In this document: positions 8,473 to 16,150 of the stretch, piece after piece | Position numbering within the stretch: the stretch's first letter is position 1 | How the letters are laid out: every line of letters begins with the position of its first letter | Origin: Streptomyces montanisoli | GTDB taxonomy: Bacteria; Actinomycetota; Actinomycetes; Streptomycetales; Streptomycetaceae | Length of the DNA: 64,000 nt | Assembly: GCF_017813245.1 (NCBI RefSeq) | Contig: NZ_JAGIQL010000011.1 | Coordinates: 1-64,000, forward strand | Reading direction: 5' to 3' | Program-made: the position numbers and the translations under genes | The notes under the pieces: model-generated | Told to the model about the DNA's origin: nothing | The model's input: the letters and a program-made list of their open reading frames with translations, nothing else | Database searches by the model: none

Positions 8473-10116
8473 GTGCCGCACGTCGCCGACCATGTACGAG
8501 ACCGGTTGCGCGCCTGGGACACGTCCTTTGTCCACGGCGCGTCCAGCGGGGGCGCCGAGCCACTGCTGCGCGCGCTCGCCGAAGGAGAGGGCCCGCGCTT
8601 CGTGACGGCGCGCCACGGCGCGGCGGCGGCGCTCATGGCGAGCGGGCACGCCCGGCTGACCGGCGGGGCCGGATGCTGCGTCGCGGGTTCGGCCGCCGAC
8701 GCGGTCGAGCTGGCCGGCGGGCTGCTCGACGCGCGCGCCGAACGCGTGCCCGTCGTGGCACTGCTGTGCGCCGACGCGGGCCCTGGCGGCCTCGACGCGG
8801 CGGACCTGCTCGCGCCCGTGGCCGTGCACCAGGAGGTGCTCGGCAAGCCCGCGGACGCCGCCGACGTCGTCGACCGTGCGTTCCGTGCGGCGCTCGAACT
8901 GCGGGGCGTCGCCCTCGTCGTGCTGCCGCCCGCGCTCCTCACGGCGGACGCCGACGAGCCCGCCGAACCGGAGGCCGTGCCCGGGCGCGCCGGCTGGACG
9001 CCGCCGCTTCGCGTCCCGGACGAGCGGGCCCTGCGACGGGCCGTCGATGTCCTCGTCGCGGGCAAGCGGGTCCTCGTAGTCGTGGGCGGCGCGGCCGGCG
9101 AGGCGCGCGAGGCCATCGCGGACGTCACGCCGGCGCTCGGCGCGGGCGTCGTGAAGACGCTCGCGGCGCGCGACGTGTTCCCCGACGACCTCGTCCATGT
9201 CACCGGCCCGGCCGACGGCTTCACGGGCGGCGCGGCCGCGGCGCTGCTGCGGGACTGCGACACCGTCCTGCTCGTCGGCGACGCGCCCCCGGCGGGCCGG
9301 GCACTGCCGCTCCCGGAGGACGTCCGGCTCGTGCAGGTGGTGCCGCCGGGCGGGACCGCCGCTGCCGGTGCCGAGCCGCTGCCGGGCGACCCCGCCCCGA
9401 CGCTGACCGCCCTGCTGCCCCTGCTGAAGGGCGCCCCGGGCTCCCCCGACCTGCGCTGGCGCGAACGGGTGAACAAGGACGTCACCCAGTGGCGCGGGCA
9501 GGCGACGGCCCTGGCACGTCGCCACTTCGGCCGGTCGGTCAACCCGCGCGCCGTGGTCAACGAGCTGTCGGCCCGGCTGCCCGAGCGCGCCGTCGTCACC
9601 GCGGACCGCGGATCGTGCACCACCTGGTCGGCGCACCATGTGGTGCTGCGCGACGGCATGCGGGGACTCTCGTCCACCATGTGGGAGGCGCCGGGCGCCG
9701 CCGTGCCGTTCGCGCTCGCCGCCCGGCTGGCCGACCCGGATCGTCCGGTGATCGCGCTGGCCGGGGACGCCGGGTTCCAGACGCACGGCATCGCCGAGGT
9801 GGCCGCCGTGCTGCGGGAGGCGGACCGGACGTCGGGCACGGCGCCGCTGGTGTTCTGCGTCTTCACCAACAGCGGCATCGGCCAGGCGGACCCGATCGGC
9901 ACCACGCCGGCGTTCCGCACCGTCCCGGATCTGCCCTGCGCGGCGCAGGCCAGGCTCGCCGGGCTCGACGGCATCCTGTGCACCGAGCCGAAGCAGGTGC
10001 CTGCGGCGTGGGACGAGGTCCTCGGCCGCACCGAGCCCGTGGTGCTGCAGTTCCTCGTCGACGCCACCGTGGAGACCGAAGTGCCCCCCGTACGGCGGCG
10101 CTTGCTCCCCTGGTAG
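8473..10116 (+). CDS. TPP-dependent enzyme paralogue with degenerate catalytic site
   Basis: This 547-residue protein has the three-domain layout of the pyruvate oxidase/acetolactate synthase family and aligns end to end with the intact paralogue at 16151-17956 (for example NPRAVVNEL versus NPQAVASEL). The cofactor-activating Glu, present as ARHEEMAAF in the paralogue, is replaced: here it reads ARHGAAAAL with Gly at about position 49. The Mg/TPP motif GDG...NN is changed to GDA...TN, keeping the metal-binding Asp and one Asn. TPP may therefore bind, but normal ylide formation looks compromised. The GTG start has GAGGAGGAG 3 nt upstream. The gene ends at a strong hairpin. Confidence 0.82.
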   Translation: MPHVADHVRDRLRAWDTSFVHGASSGGAEPLLRALAEGEGPRFVTARHGAAAALMASGHARLTGGAGCCVAGSAADAVELAGGLLDARAERVPVVALLCADAGPGGLDAADLLAPVAVHQEVLGKPADAADVVDRAFRAALELRGVALVVLPPALLTADADEPAEPEAVPGRAGWTPPLRVPDERALRRAVDVLVAGKRVLVVVGGAAGEAREAIADVTPALGAGVVKTLAARDVFPDDLVHVTGPADGFTGGAAAALLRDCDTVLLVGDAPPAGRALPLPEDVRLVQVVPPGGTAAAGAEPLPGDPAPTLTALLPLLKGAPGSPDLRWRERVNKDVTQWRGQATALARRHFGRSVNPRAVVNELSARLPERAVVTADRGSCTTWSAHHVVLRDGMRGLSSTMWEAPGAAVPFALAARLADPDRPVIALAGDAGFQTHGIAEVAAVLREADRTSGTAPLVFCVFTNSGIGQADPIGTTPAFRTVPDLPCAAQARLAGLDGILCTEPKQVPAAWDEVLGRTEPVVLQFLVDATVETEVPPVRRRLLPW

Positions 10117-10155
10117 ATCCGTCGGCACGAGCGGCGGCACGACCGTCGGCACGCA

Positions 10156-10187
10156 CGAGCGGCGAGGGCCGAAGCCCTCGCCGCTCG
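10156..10187. terminator. Strong bidirectional hairpin terminator
   Basis: A perfect 14-bp GC-rich stem (left arm 10156-10169, right arm 10174-10187) encloses a CGAA tetraloop. It lies in the 101-bp gap between the convergent TPP-enzyme and qcrB genes and can serve both. There is no U-tract, as is usual for Streptomyces. Confidence 0.8.
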
Positions 10188-10196
10188 CTGCTCGCC

Positions 10197-10238
10197 CTAC
10201 TCGCCGGGCTCCTCCTCCTACTCGCCGGGCTCCTCCTC
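10197..10238. repeat. Perfect 21-bp tandem duplication across the qcrB stop codon
   Basis: Two identical 21-bp copies (10197-10217 and 10218-10238) sit head to tail. On the minus strand the inner copy encodes the last six residues EEEPGE plus the TAG stop. The outer copy repeats the same codons and stop just downstream, outside the reading frame's end. Confidence 0.9.
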
Positions 10239-11852
10239 GTCGGGCGCCGTCAGAACCGTGCTGACGGTGCGTCGCTGGGCCGGGGTGGCCGGCAGGTCCA
10301 CGCGGTCGCGGAAGTACCAAGCGCTCAGCGTGTTGCGCACGCGGTGCCTGTGCAGCAGGCGGGACGGCTCGGTGCCGTGCTTCAGCGGATCGGGGGCGAA
10401 TCGCGCGAGCAGCCGGTAGCGCTCCTGACCGGGCAGCACGACCCGGGCCCGTTCGTAGCCGTCGGCACTCCTGCGGATCTCCCCGCCCGCGTCCCCGCGC
10501 CTGATCCGGTGCCTGTCGGCTGCCTGAAGGCCGAGACAGGCCCGCTTGGTGATCAGGTACACGAGGACCGTCCCGATGATGAAGGCACTGCGGAAGAAGT
10601 ACGTGAGCCATTCGACGGGCCACCTGAAGACGTAGGACAGGACGTCCTGCCCGCCTGCCATCACCAGGACGCCGTATGCGAAGACGGCGGCCGCGCCCAG
10701 GGCTGTTCTCGTGGGCTGATTGCGTGGCCGGTCGAGCAGGTGACGTTCCTCGGTGCCTCCGGTGATCCACCGTTCGAACCACGGATACACGTAGAGGATC
10801 ACGACCAGCACCGCGGGCAGCACCGCGCCCGCGATGAACGGGGCCCAGGCGACGGTGTGCCCGGCCACGCGCGTCTCGGCCTGCGGCATGAGACGCAGCG
10901 CACCCTCCAGGAAGCCGATGTACCAGTCGGGCTGGGCGTCGGTCGACACCTGGTCGGGCCGGTAGGGGCCGTACACCCAGACCGGGTTGATCTGGAAGAG
11001 GGCGGACATCGCCACCAGCACACCGCACAGTGTGAAGAACAGCCCCATCGACTTGGCCGCGTACGCGGGGAACACCGGCTTGCCGATGACGTTGCGGTTG
11101 GTCTTGCCCGGTTGCGCCCACTGAGTGTGTTTCAGGTACACCACCAGGGCCAGGTGGGCCCCGACCAGGGCGAGGATCGCCCCGGGCACCAGCAGGATGT
11201 GGAAGGAGTACATACGCGGGATGATCTCGTGGCCCGGGTACTCGCCGCCGAAGATGAAGAACGACAGATAGGTGCCGATCACGGGGATCGACAGGACGAT
11301 GCCTTCCGCCGTGCGCAGGCCGGTTCCTGACAGCAGGTCATCGGGGAGCGAGTACCCGCAGAAGCCTTCGAGCAGTGCCAGCAGGAACAGCGTGACGCCG
11401 ATCATCCAGTTGATCTCGCGGGGCCGGCGGAACGCGCCGGTGAAGAAGATCCGCAGCATGTGGATGCCGATGGAGGCGACGAAGACCAGCGCCGCCCAGT
11501 GGTGCACCTGGCGCATGAGGAGCCCGCCGCGGATGTCGAAGCTGATGTGCAGCACCGAGCTGTACGCCTCGGACACCTGTACGCCCTGAAGGGGAACGTA
11601 CGAGCCGTCGTAGGGGCGCTCCGACATGTCCGGGTGGAACCAGAAGGTCAGGAAGATGCCCGTGATCACCAGGATCAGCAGGCTGTACAACGCGATCTCA
11701 CCGAGCAGGAAGGACCAGTGGTCGGGGAACGCCTTGCGCAGGTACTGCTTGGCCGCCGACATCATGGGCAGCCGCCGGTCGAGAGCCCTTACGAGCCGCT
11801 CCCCCGGCTCCTCCCAACGGTCCTGCCCCTGATTGTCACCCGATTGCGACAC
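10218..11852 (-). CDS. Orphan cytochrome bc1 complex cytochrome b subunit (QcrB-like)
   Basis: A 544-residue protein with an N-terminal cytochrome b core of eight or more helices and a soluble, charged C-terminal extension (about 430-544) typical of actinobacterial QcrB. Haem-ligand His pairs are visible in VHHWAALVFVASIGIHMLR and in FHILLVPGAILALVGAHL. The quinol-site motif is PDWY. The GTG start at 11852 has AGGAGG 10 nt upstream. In Streptomyces qcrB normally sits in ctaE-qcrCAB; here it stands alone, without the Rieske (QcrA) or cytochrome c (QcrC) genes, next to the accessory oxidase. It may swap into the bc1-aa3 supercomplex under stress; that role is inference. Confidence 0.93.
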   Translation of the reverse strand: MSQSGDNQGQDRWEEPGERLVRALDRRLPMMSAAKQYLRKAFPDHWSFLLGEIALYSLLILVITGIFLTFWFHPDMSERPYDGSYVPLQGVQVSEAYSSVLHISFDIRGGLLMRQVHHWAALVFVASIGIHMLRIFFTGAFRRPREINWMIGVTLFLLALLEGFCGYSLPDDLLSGTGLRTAEGIVLSIPVIGTYLSFFIFGGEYPGHEIIPRMYSFHILLVPGAILALVGAHLALVVYLKHTQWAQPGKTNRNVIGKPVFPAYAAKSMGLFFTLCGVLVAMSALFQINPVWVYGPYRPDQVSTDAQPDWYIGFLEGALRLMPQAETRVAGHTVAWAPFIAGAVLPAVLVVILYVYPWFERWITGGTEERHLLDRPRNQPTRTALGAAAVFAYGVLVMAGGQDVLSYVFRWPVEWLTYFFRSAFIIGTVLVYLITKRACLGLQAADRHRIRRGDAGGEIRRSADGYERARVVLPGQERYRLLARFAPDPLKHGTEPSRLLHRHRVRNTLSAWYFRDRVDLPATPAQRRTVSTVLTAPDEEEPGE

Positions 11853-11990
11853 TGCGCCTTCGCCCTCCTGACCAACCGGTCACGAGCACCGTCCTGGTGA
11901 TCGTGCGTCATGTTCCGCCTGCTCGCGCGCCGCCGGGGCCGTGCCCGGCGCCGGTCTCCTGCCAGTGGGGCGTCTCCTGCCACCGCGGCC

Positions 11991-12416
11991 CTACTGGGCC
12001 GGTGTCGTGCCGGTTCCCTCACCCTCGCCGGCCTCGTCCGTCCCGTCGGCGCGCGCGTGCCGCGCCGCCTCCTGCGACGTGACGGCCACGTCGCGGAGCT
12101 GACGGGCACCCAGCAGCCCGAGGCCCGCCGCCCCGCCCGCGCAGATCACGCCCAGCGTGGCCGCGGCGCGGGCGGGCGGCATGGTCTTCTCCAGCTCGCG
12201 CAGCACCCATGAGTACACCGCCGACACGGTGAACACACCGCACACGGCGGCGCCGCCCAGCCATATGAGCCCCGTGCCGGTGCGGCGCACGGTGGCCAGC
12301 AGCTCCTGGCGCATGTCCCCGATCTGCTGACGGACCAACTCGGTGGTGTCCTCTGTCAGACGCGCCGCGGCGTCACCCAACCTCGCTCCGGTCTCGCGCG
12401 TGCTGTCCTGAGGCAT
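11991..12416 (-). CDS. Phage-holin-family (DUF1469-like) membrane protein
   Basis: A 141-residue protein starting MPQDSTRETG. It has an amphipathic N-terminal helix (LTEDTTELVRQQIGDMRQEL), two hydrophobic helices (TGLIWLGGAAVCGVFTVSAV and AAATLGVICAGGAAGLGLL), and a soluble acidic tail. This is the pattern of the actinobacterial phage holin/Actino-holin (DUF1469) family, which is chromosomal and common next to cell-envelope stress genes. It is unlikely to be a true lysis holin. The start at 12416 was chosen over a longer frame because the upstream residues are not family-like. Confidence 0.75.
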   Translation of the reverse strand: MPQDSTRETGARLGDAAARLTEDTTELVRQQIGDMRQELLATVRRTGTGLIWLGGAAVCGVFTVSAVYSWVLRELEKTMPPARAAATLGVICAGGAAGLGLLGARQLRDVAVTSQEAARHARADGTDEAGEGEGTGTTPAQ

Positions 12417-12563
12417 GGCCACCACCCTTTCCGACGAAACGTGCGCCTGCCCAGTACCCCGCGCCGCGGGAACCAACCCGATCCACTGACCGCCACACCA
12501 GGGCCTCACAGGTTTGTCCGGCATCGCGTCCCGCGAAACCCGGGCCGCGCGGGCCGGCGCGCG

Positions 12564-12971
12564 TCACGCGGCCCGCCGCCGGCCGCCCAGCCGTCCCGCG
12601 AGCGCGCTGGACGCCGCGAAGAGGCCCGCCGCGACCGCGTCACGCCCGGCGGTCGCCCGCAGTTCGGGACGGATCCGGGCCAGCGCGAGCATGGACGCGG
12701 AGTGGGCGGCGTCGACGGCCGCCCCGCAGTCCCACACCGCCGGCCGCGGGCTCAGGAGAGTGACGGCCGCCTGGAGCAGGTGGCGGCCGCCCAGCACGCG
12801 CAGCACCGCGCGCTCGGCCTGTGACGACTCGTCGCCGCCGTACAGGCGCAGCAGCACGCGGGGCGCGAGGACGGCGACGCCGCCGTACGCCGCGCGCACC
12901 GCGATCAGGCCCGTGCGTGTGCCGTGCACGTATGCGCTCCCCTTCGGCCTCTTCTTCGGCCCCGTCCTCAT
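12564..12971 (-). CDS. Hypothetical protein, probably membrane-associated
   Basis: A 135-residue protein of weak hydrophobicity. A basic start (MRTGPKKRPKG) is followed by Ala/Leu/Arg-rich helices such as TGLIAVRAAYGGVAVLAPRVLL and DAVAAGLFAASSALAGRL. I do not recognise the family. Its ATG overlaps the stop of the upstream GH15 gene (12968-12971), so the two are co-translated; it may accompany that enzyme or simply be carried in the operon. Confidence 0.6.
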   Translation of the reverse strand: MRTGPKKRPKGSAYVHGTRTGLIAVRAAYGGVAVLAPRVLLRLYGGDESSQAERAVLRVLGGRHLLQAAVTLLSPRPAVWDCGAAVDAAHSASMLALARIRPELRATAGRDAVAAGLFAASSALAGRLGGRRRAA

Positions 12972-14764
12972 GCCGTACCACCCCGCAGCCTCGTCGCCGC
13001 CGCGATCAGGCCCAGGTGCGACAGCGCTTGGGGCATGTTGCCCAGCAGCTCGCCGCTCTCCGCGTCGATCTGCTCGGTGTAGAGGCTTACGTCGTTGGCC
13101 CTGCCGACGAGTTCATCGAGCAGTTCGGCCGCCTCCTTGGTGCTTCCCACGTGGGTGAGCGCCTCCACCAGCCAGAACGAGCACACGAGAAAGGCGCCCT
13201 CCTTCTCCTGCTGCCCGCTGTAGCGGTAGAGGAGCGCCCCGCCGGCTCCGAGCTCGGCACGGACCGCTTCGATGGTGCTGCGCAGGCGGGGGTCGTCCCC
13301 CCGGCAGTAGCCGGTTCTGGCCACGAGCAGCGCGGCGGCGTCCAGTTCGTCGGTGCCCGCGTGGAAGGTGTAGGACTGCTTGACGGCGGACCAGCAGTTC
13401 TCGTCGATCCAGGAGCGGATCTCGGAGCGTTCCATGCGCCAGCGCTCCACGTGCGGGCTGGTCAGCCGCCCGGCCTCGGCCAGGCGTACCGCCCTGTCGA
13501 GCGCGACCCAGCAGCCGATCTTCGAGCTGGTGTAGTGGCGGGCTTCGCCCAGCTCCCAGAAGCCGGCGTCGGGGGTGCGCCACAGGTCGCAGACGCGGTC
13601 GGCCATGGCGGACACGAGAGCGCCCGTCCTCGCGTCCAGCCTGCCGTCGTGCTCGGTGTAGAGCAGCACGGCGTCCAGGAGGTCTCCGTACGACCCGGTC
13701 TGGCGCTGGTCGGCGGCGCCGTTGCCCACGTGGACGGGAGGGGACTGCCGGTATCCGGGCGCCCCCGTCACCGCCCGCATCGCCGGTTCGGCGGCCTCGC
13801 CATCGAGGGTGTAGAAGGGCCGCAGTGCGGGCGCCTGCAAGGCCGCGACGCCGAGCAGCCAGCTCACTCCTGCGTGCAGTTCCTCGGAGAGGCCGAGCCT
13901 GGCCATGGCGGCCAGCGCGTAGGAGCCGTCACGGATCCATGCGTAGCGGTAGTCGTAGTTGAGCTCTCCGCCGATCTTCTCGGGCAGCGACGTGGTCGCC
14001 GCTCCCGCGATGGCCCCGGTGGGCTGGTAGGTCAGCGCCTTGAGCGTGAGGGCGCTGCGCAGGACGGCCTCCTTGTGCGGTCCCGCGTCGCCGACCTGCG
14101 CCGACCACTGCCGCCAGGTGTCCGCGGTGTGCTCCGCCCTGGACCGGATCTCCTCCGGGGTGGGCAGGTGCACGGGGGCGTGCTCGGTGACCATGACCGC
14201 GAGCAGGGCGGGAGCGCCGGGCCGTACGACGGCGCCGCCCTCGACGTGGTGCCCCGCGGGCCGCGCGGTGCCGAGGCCTTCCGTCACGACGCCCAGGTGC
14301 TGCTCCCCGGCCGTGACCAGGTGGGTGCCGTCCTCGTCGCGTGCCCAGGCCTGGGAGCCGGCGACCAGGCGGTGACCGGGGCGTACGGTCCAGGCCATGG
14401 GGACCTCGCCGTCGTCGACCGTGACGACCCTGGCCAGTTCGGTCCACGGCAGGTTTCCCAGCGCGCCGAGGCTGAGGCAGTCGGTGACGCGGGCGGTGCC
14501 CCGCTCCGTGGTCCAGGTGGTCTCCAGCACCATGGTGTCGCCCAGGTAGCGGCGGGTCGCCGTGCAGGGCACGGTGGGAGCCAGGGTGATCGTCCCGCCG
14601 GCCCCCGGGTCGAGCAGGGCCGCGCACACCGGGGGCGCGTCCATGGCGGGTGCGGCGAACCAGTCGACGCTGCCGTCGGTGCCCACGAGGGCGGTGGCGC
14701 GGAGGTCGCCGAGCAACGCGTAGCCGCGCAGCGGGAGGAAGCCGTCGGTCCTGTGCGAGATCAC
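12968..14764 (-). CDS. Glycoside hydrolase family 15 protein (glucoamylase/trehalase-like)
   Basis: A 598-residue GH15 protein from GTG 14764, the usual length for the family. The N-terminal beta-sandwich domain begins at LPLRGYALLGDLRATALVG with the GSVDWF motif. The (alpha/alpha)6 barrel holds YDYRYAWIRDGSYAL and KIGCWVALDRAVRLAE, blocks that line the active site, plus a late WLVEALTHVG segment. Family members hydrolyse trehalose or alpha-glucans. No signal peptide is visible, so it is probably cytoplasmic and may recycle trehalose. The start is uncertain: GGGAGG directly abuts the GTG, and another GTG lies at 14800. It is followed without a gap by the small gene at 12564. Confidence 0.85.
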   Translation of the reverse strand: MISHRTDGFLPLRGYALLGDLRATALVGTDGSVDWFAAPAMDAPPVCAALLDPGAGGTITLAPTVPCTATRRYLGDTMVLETTWTTERGTARVTDCLSLGALGNLPWTELARVVTVDDGEVPMAWTVRPGHRLVAGSQAWARDEDGTHLVTAGEQHLGVVTEGLGTARPAGHHVEGGAVVRPGAPALLAVMVTEHAPVHLPTPEEIRSRAEHTADTWRQWSAQVGDAGPHKEAVLRSALTLKALTYQPTGAIAGAATTSLPEKIGGELNYDYRYAWIRDGSYALAAMARLGLSEELHAGVSWLLGVAALQAPALRPFYTLDGEAAEPAMRAVTGAPGYRQSPPVHVGNGAADQRQTGSYGDLLDAVLLYTEHDGRLDARTGALVSAMADRVCDLWRTPDAGFWELGEARHYTSSKIGCWVALDRAVRLAEAGRLTSPHVERWRMERSEIRSWIDENCWSAVKQSYTFHAGTDELDAAALLVARTGYCRGDDPRLRSTIEAVRAELGAGGALLYRYSGQQEKEGAFLVCSFWLVEALTHVGSTKEAAELLDELVGRANDVSLYTEQIDAESGELLGNMPQALSHLGLIAAATRLRGGTA

Positions 14765-14894
14765 CCTCCCTGGGTAACCGATCGGCCCCGGCTCACACAC
14801 CCCGGTCCGGAGAAGCCACGGGGTCGGCCCGCCGGATTCACACGTCTGCCCCATCCGGCTTTTGACGGCGGCGCTTTCCAGGTACCCGGCCCCA

Positions 14895-14978
14895 CGGACC
14901 GGCAGACAGACCGGCAGACAGACCGGCAGACGGACCGGCAGACGCACCGGCAGACGCACCGAGAGACGGATCGGGAGG
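14895..14978. repeat. Seven-unit 12-bp tandem repeat
   Basis: About seven 12-bp units with consensus CGGACCGGCAGA run from 14895. Units 1-5 are nearly identical; units 6 and 7 are more diverged. They lie in the 223-bp divergent region between the GH15 gene and the SDR gene and end about 10 bp before the SDR start. The rest of this gap shows no gene. Confidence 0.88.
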
Positions 14979-14987
14979 CTGACGAGG

Positions 14988-16007
14988 ATGACGGCCAGGG
15001 TAGGACGCAAGGTGGCAGTGGTGACCGGGGGAAGCGCGGGGGTGGGCCGGGCGACGGTGCGCGAGTTCGCCGAACACGGCTACGACGTCGCCGTGCTGGC
15101 GCGCGGCGAGGCGGGCCTCGGCGGTGCGGTGCGGGACGTGGAGGCCGCCGGCCGCACCGGCCTGGCCATCCCCACCGACGTGAGCGACCACGAAGAGGTG
15201 CACCGGGCGGCCGAGCGGGTCGAACGGGAGCTCGGCGAGATCGACGTCTGGGTGAACACGGCGTTCGCCGGATCGCTCGCCTTCTTCTGGGACACCTCGC
15301 CCGAGGAGTACCGGCGGATGACCGAGGTCACCTACCTCGGCCAGGTGAACGGGACACGTGCCGCGCTCGAGGTCATGCGCCCCAGGAACCACGGGGTCGT
15401 CGTCAACGTCTGCTCGGCGATGTCCTACCGGTCCATTCCCTTGCAGTCCGCGTACTGCGGCGCCAAACACGCCGTCAAGGGGTTCACCGAGTCCGTGATG
15501 ACGGAGCTGATCAACGAACGCAGCAAGGTCAAGGTCTGCATGATCCAGCTGCCGGGCCTCAACACCCCGCAGTTCGACTGGAACCTCAACAAGATGGACG
15601 GCCACCCCATGCCGGTGCCCCCGGTGTTCCAGCCGGAGCTGCCCGCCCGCGGCATCGTGTTCCTGGCCGAGCACCCGCGCCGCAACATGTGGGTGGGCGC
15701 CTCTACGGCGGCCGTCATCCTCGCTGAACGGCTGGCTCCGAAGCTGGTGGACATCTACCTGGGGCGTACGGCCGTCAAGAGCCAGCAGACCGGCAAGGAC
15801 GCGCCCCGGTTCGAGCCCAATCTGGACCGGCCGTCCGACGCCGAGGCCGACCAGGGGGCGCACGGCGCCTTCGACGACCAGGCCCACGGGTCCGACCCGG
15901 TGCTGTGGATGTCCCGGCACCGGCGCGCGCTCCTGTCGGGCCTCGCCGCCACCGCCACCGCGGCCGCCGCTGCCACTGTCGCCGTGCAGCTGCGCGGATC
16001 GGACTGA
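14988..16007 (+). CDS. SDR family oxidoreductase with C-terminal membrane anchor
   Basis: This 339-residue short-chain dehydrogenase has TGGSAGVG (NAD(P) binding) near residue 14 and a variant NTAFAG in place of NNAG. Catalytic Ser is in NVCSAMSYRS and Tyr/Lys in YCGAKHA. It is longer than a classical SDR and ends in a hydrophobic Ala-rich segment (LLSGLAATATAAAAATVAV) that could anchor it in the membrane. The ATG at 14988 follows GGAGG and GAGG; an upstream in-frame ATG at 14862 would translate the 12-bp repeats and was rejected. The substrate is unknown. Confidence 0.87.
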   Translation: MTARVGRKVAVVTGGSAGVGRATVREFAEHGYDVAVLARGEAGLGGAVRDVEAAGRTGLAIPTDVSDHEEVHRAAERVERELGEIDVWVNTAFAGSLAFFWDTSPEEYRRMTEVTYLGQVNGTRAALEVMRPRNHGVVVNVCSAMSYRSIPLQSAYCGAKHAVKGFTESVMTELINERSKVKVCMIQLPGLNTPQFDWNLNKMDGHPMPVPPVFQPELPARGIVFLAEHPRRNMWVGASTAAVILAERLAPKLVDIYLGRTAVKSQQTGKDAPRFEPNLDRPSDAEADQGAHGAFDDQAHGSDPVLWMSRHRRALLSGLAATATAAAAATVAVQLRGSD

Positions 16008-16078
16008 CCCCGGGCGCCGTCCTGTCAGCCCCGGTGAGGCACCCCGAAACGCATGCCACCCGCACGCATGCGGATGTT

Positions 16079-16104
16079 GTTTGCACCGTACGAGAAACGG
16101 TTAC
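16079..16104 (+). promoter_or_regulatory. Candidate SigB-type promoter before the TPP-enzyme gene
   Basis: GTTT (16079-16082), a 16-nt spacer, then GGTTAC (16099-16104), one base off the GGGTAC -10 of the published Streptomyces SigB consensus (GTTT-N14-16-GGGTAT/C). It lies 47 bp before the ATG at 16151. A single short degenerate match, so moderate to low confidence. Confidence 0.35.
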
Positions 16105-16150
16105 TCCGTAGACCCCTGGAGAGCTTCGCCCGGACAGAAGGAGCACGAGC

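Noticed and set aside
11991..12416. Prophage remnant because of the holin-family protein
   Set aside because: No integrase, endolysin, terminase or structural gene nearby; this family is common on Streptomyces chromosomes.
14895..14978. CRISPR-like array
   Set aside because: Units are 12 bp and contiguous with no spacers, and there is no cas gene in the window.
14862..14987. Earlier start for the SDR that would translate the 12-bp repeats as TGRQ/TGRR repeats
   Set aside because: GGAGG and GAGG directly precede ATG 14988, and the residues after it form the usual SDR N-terminus.
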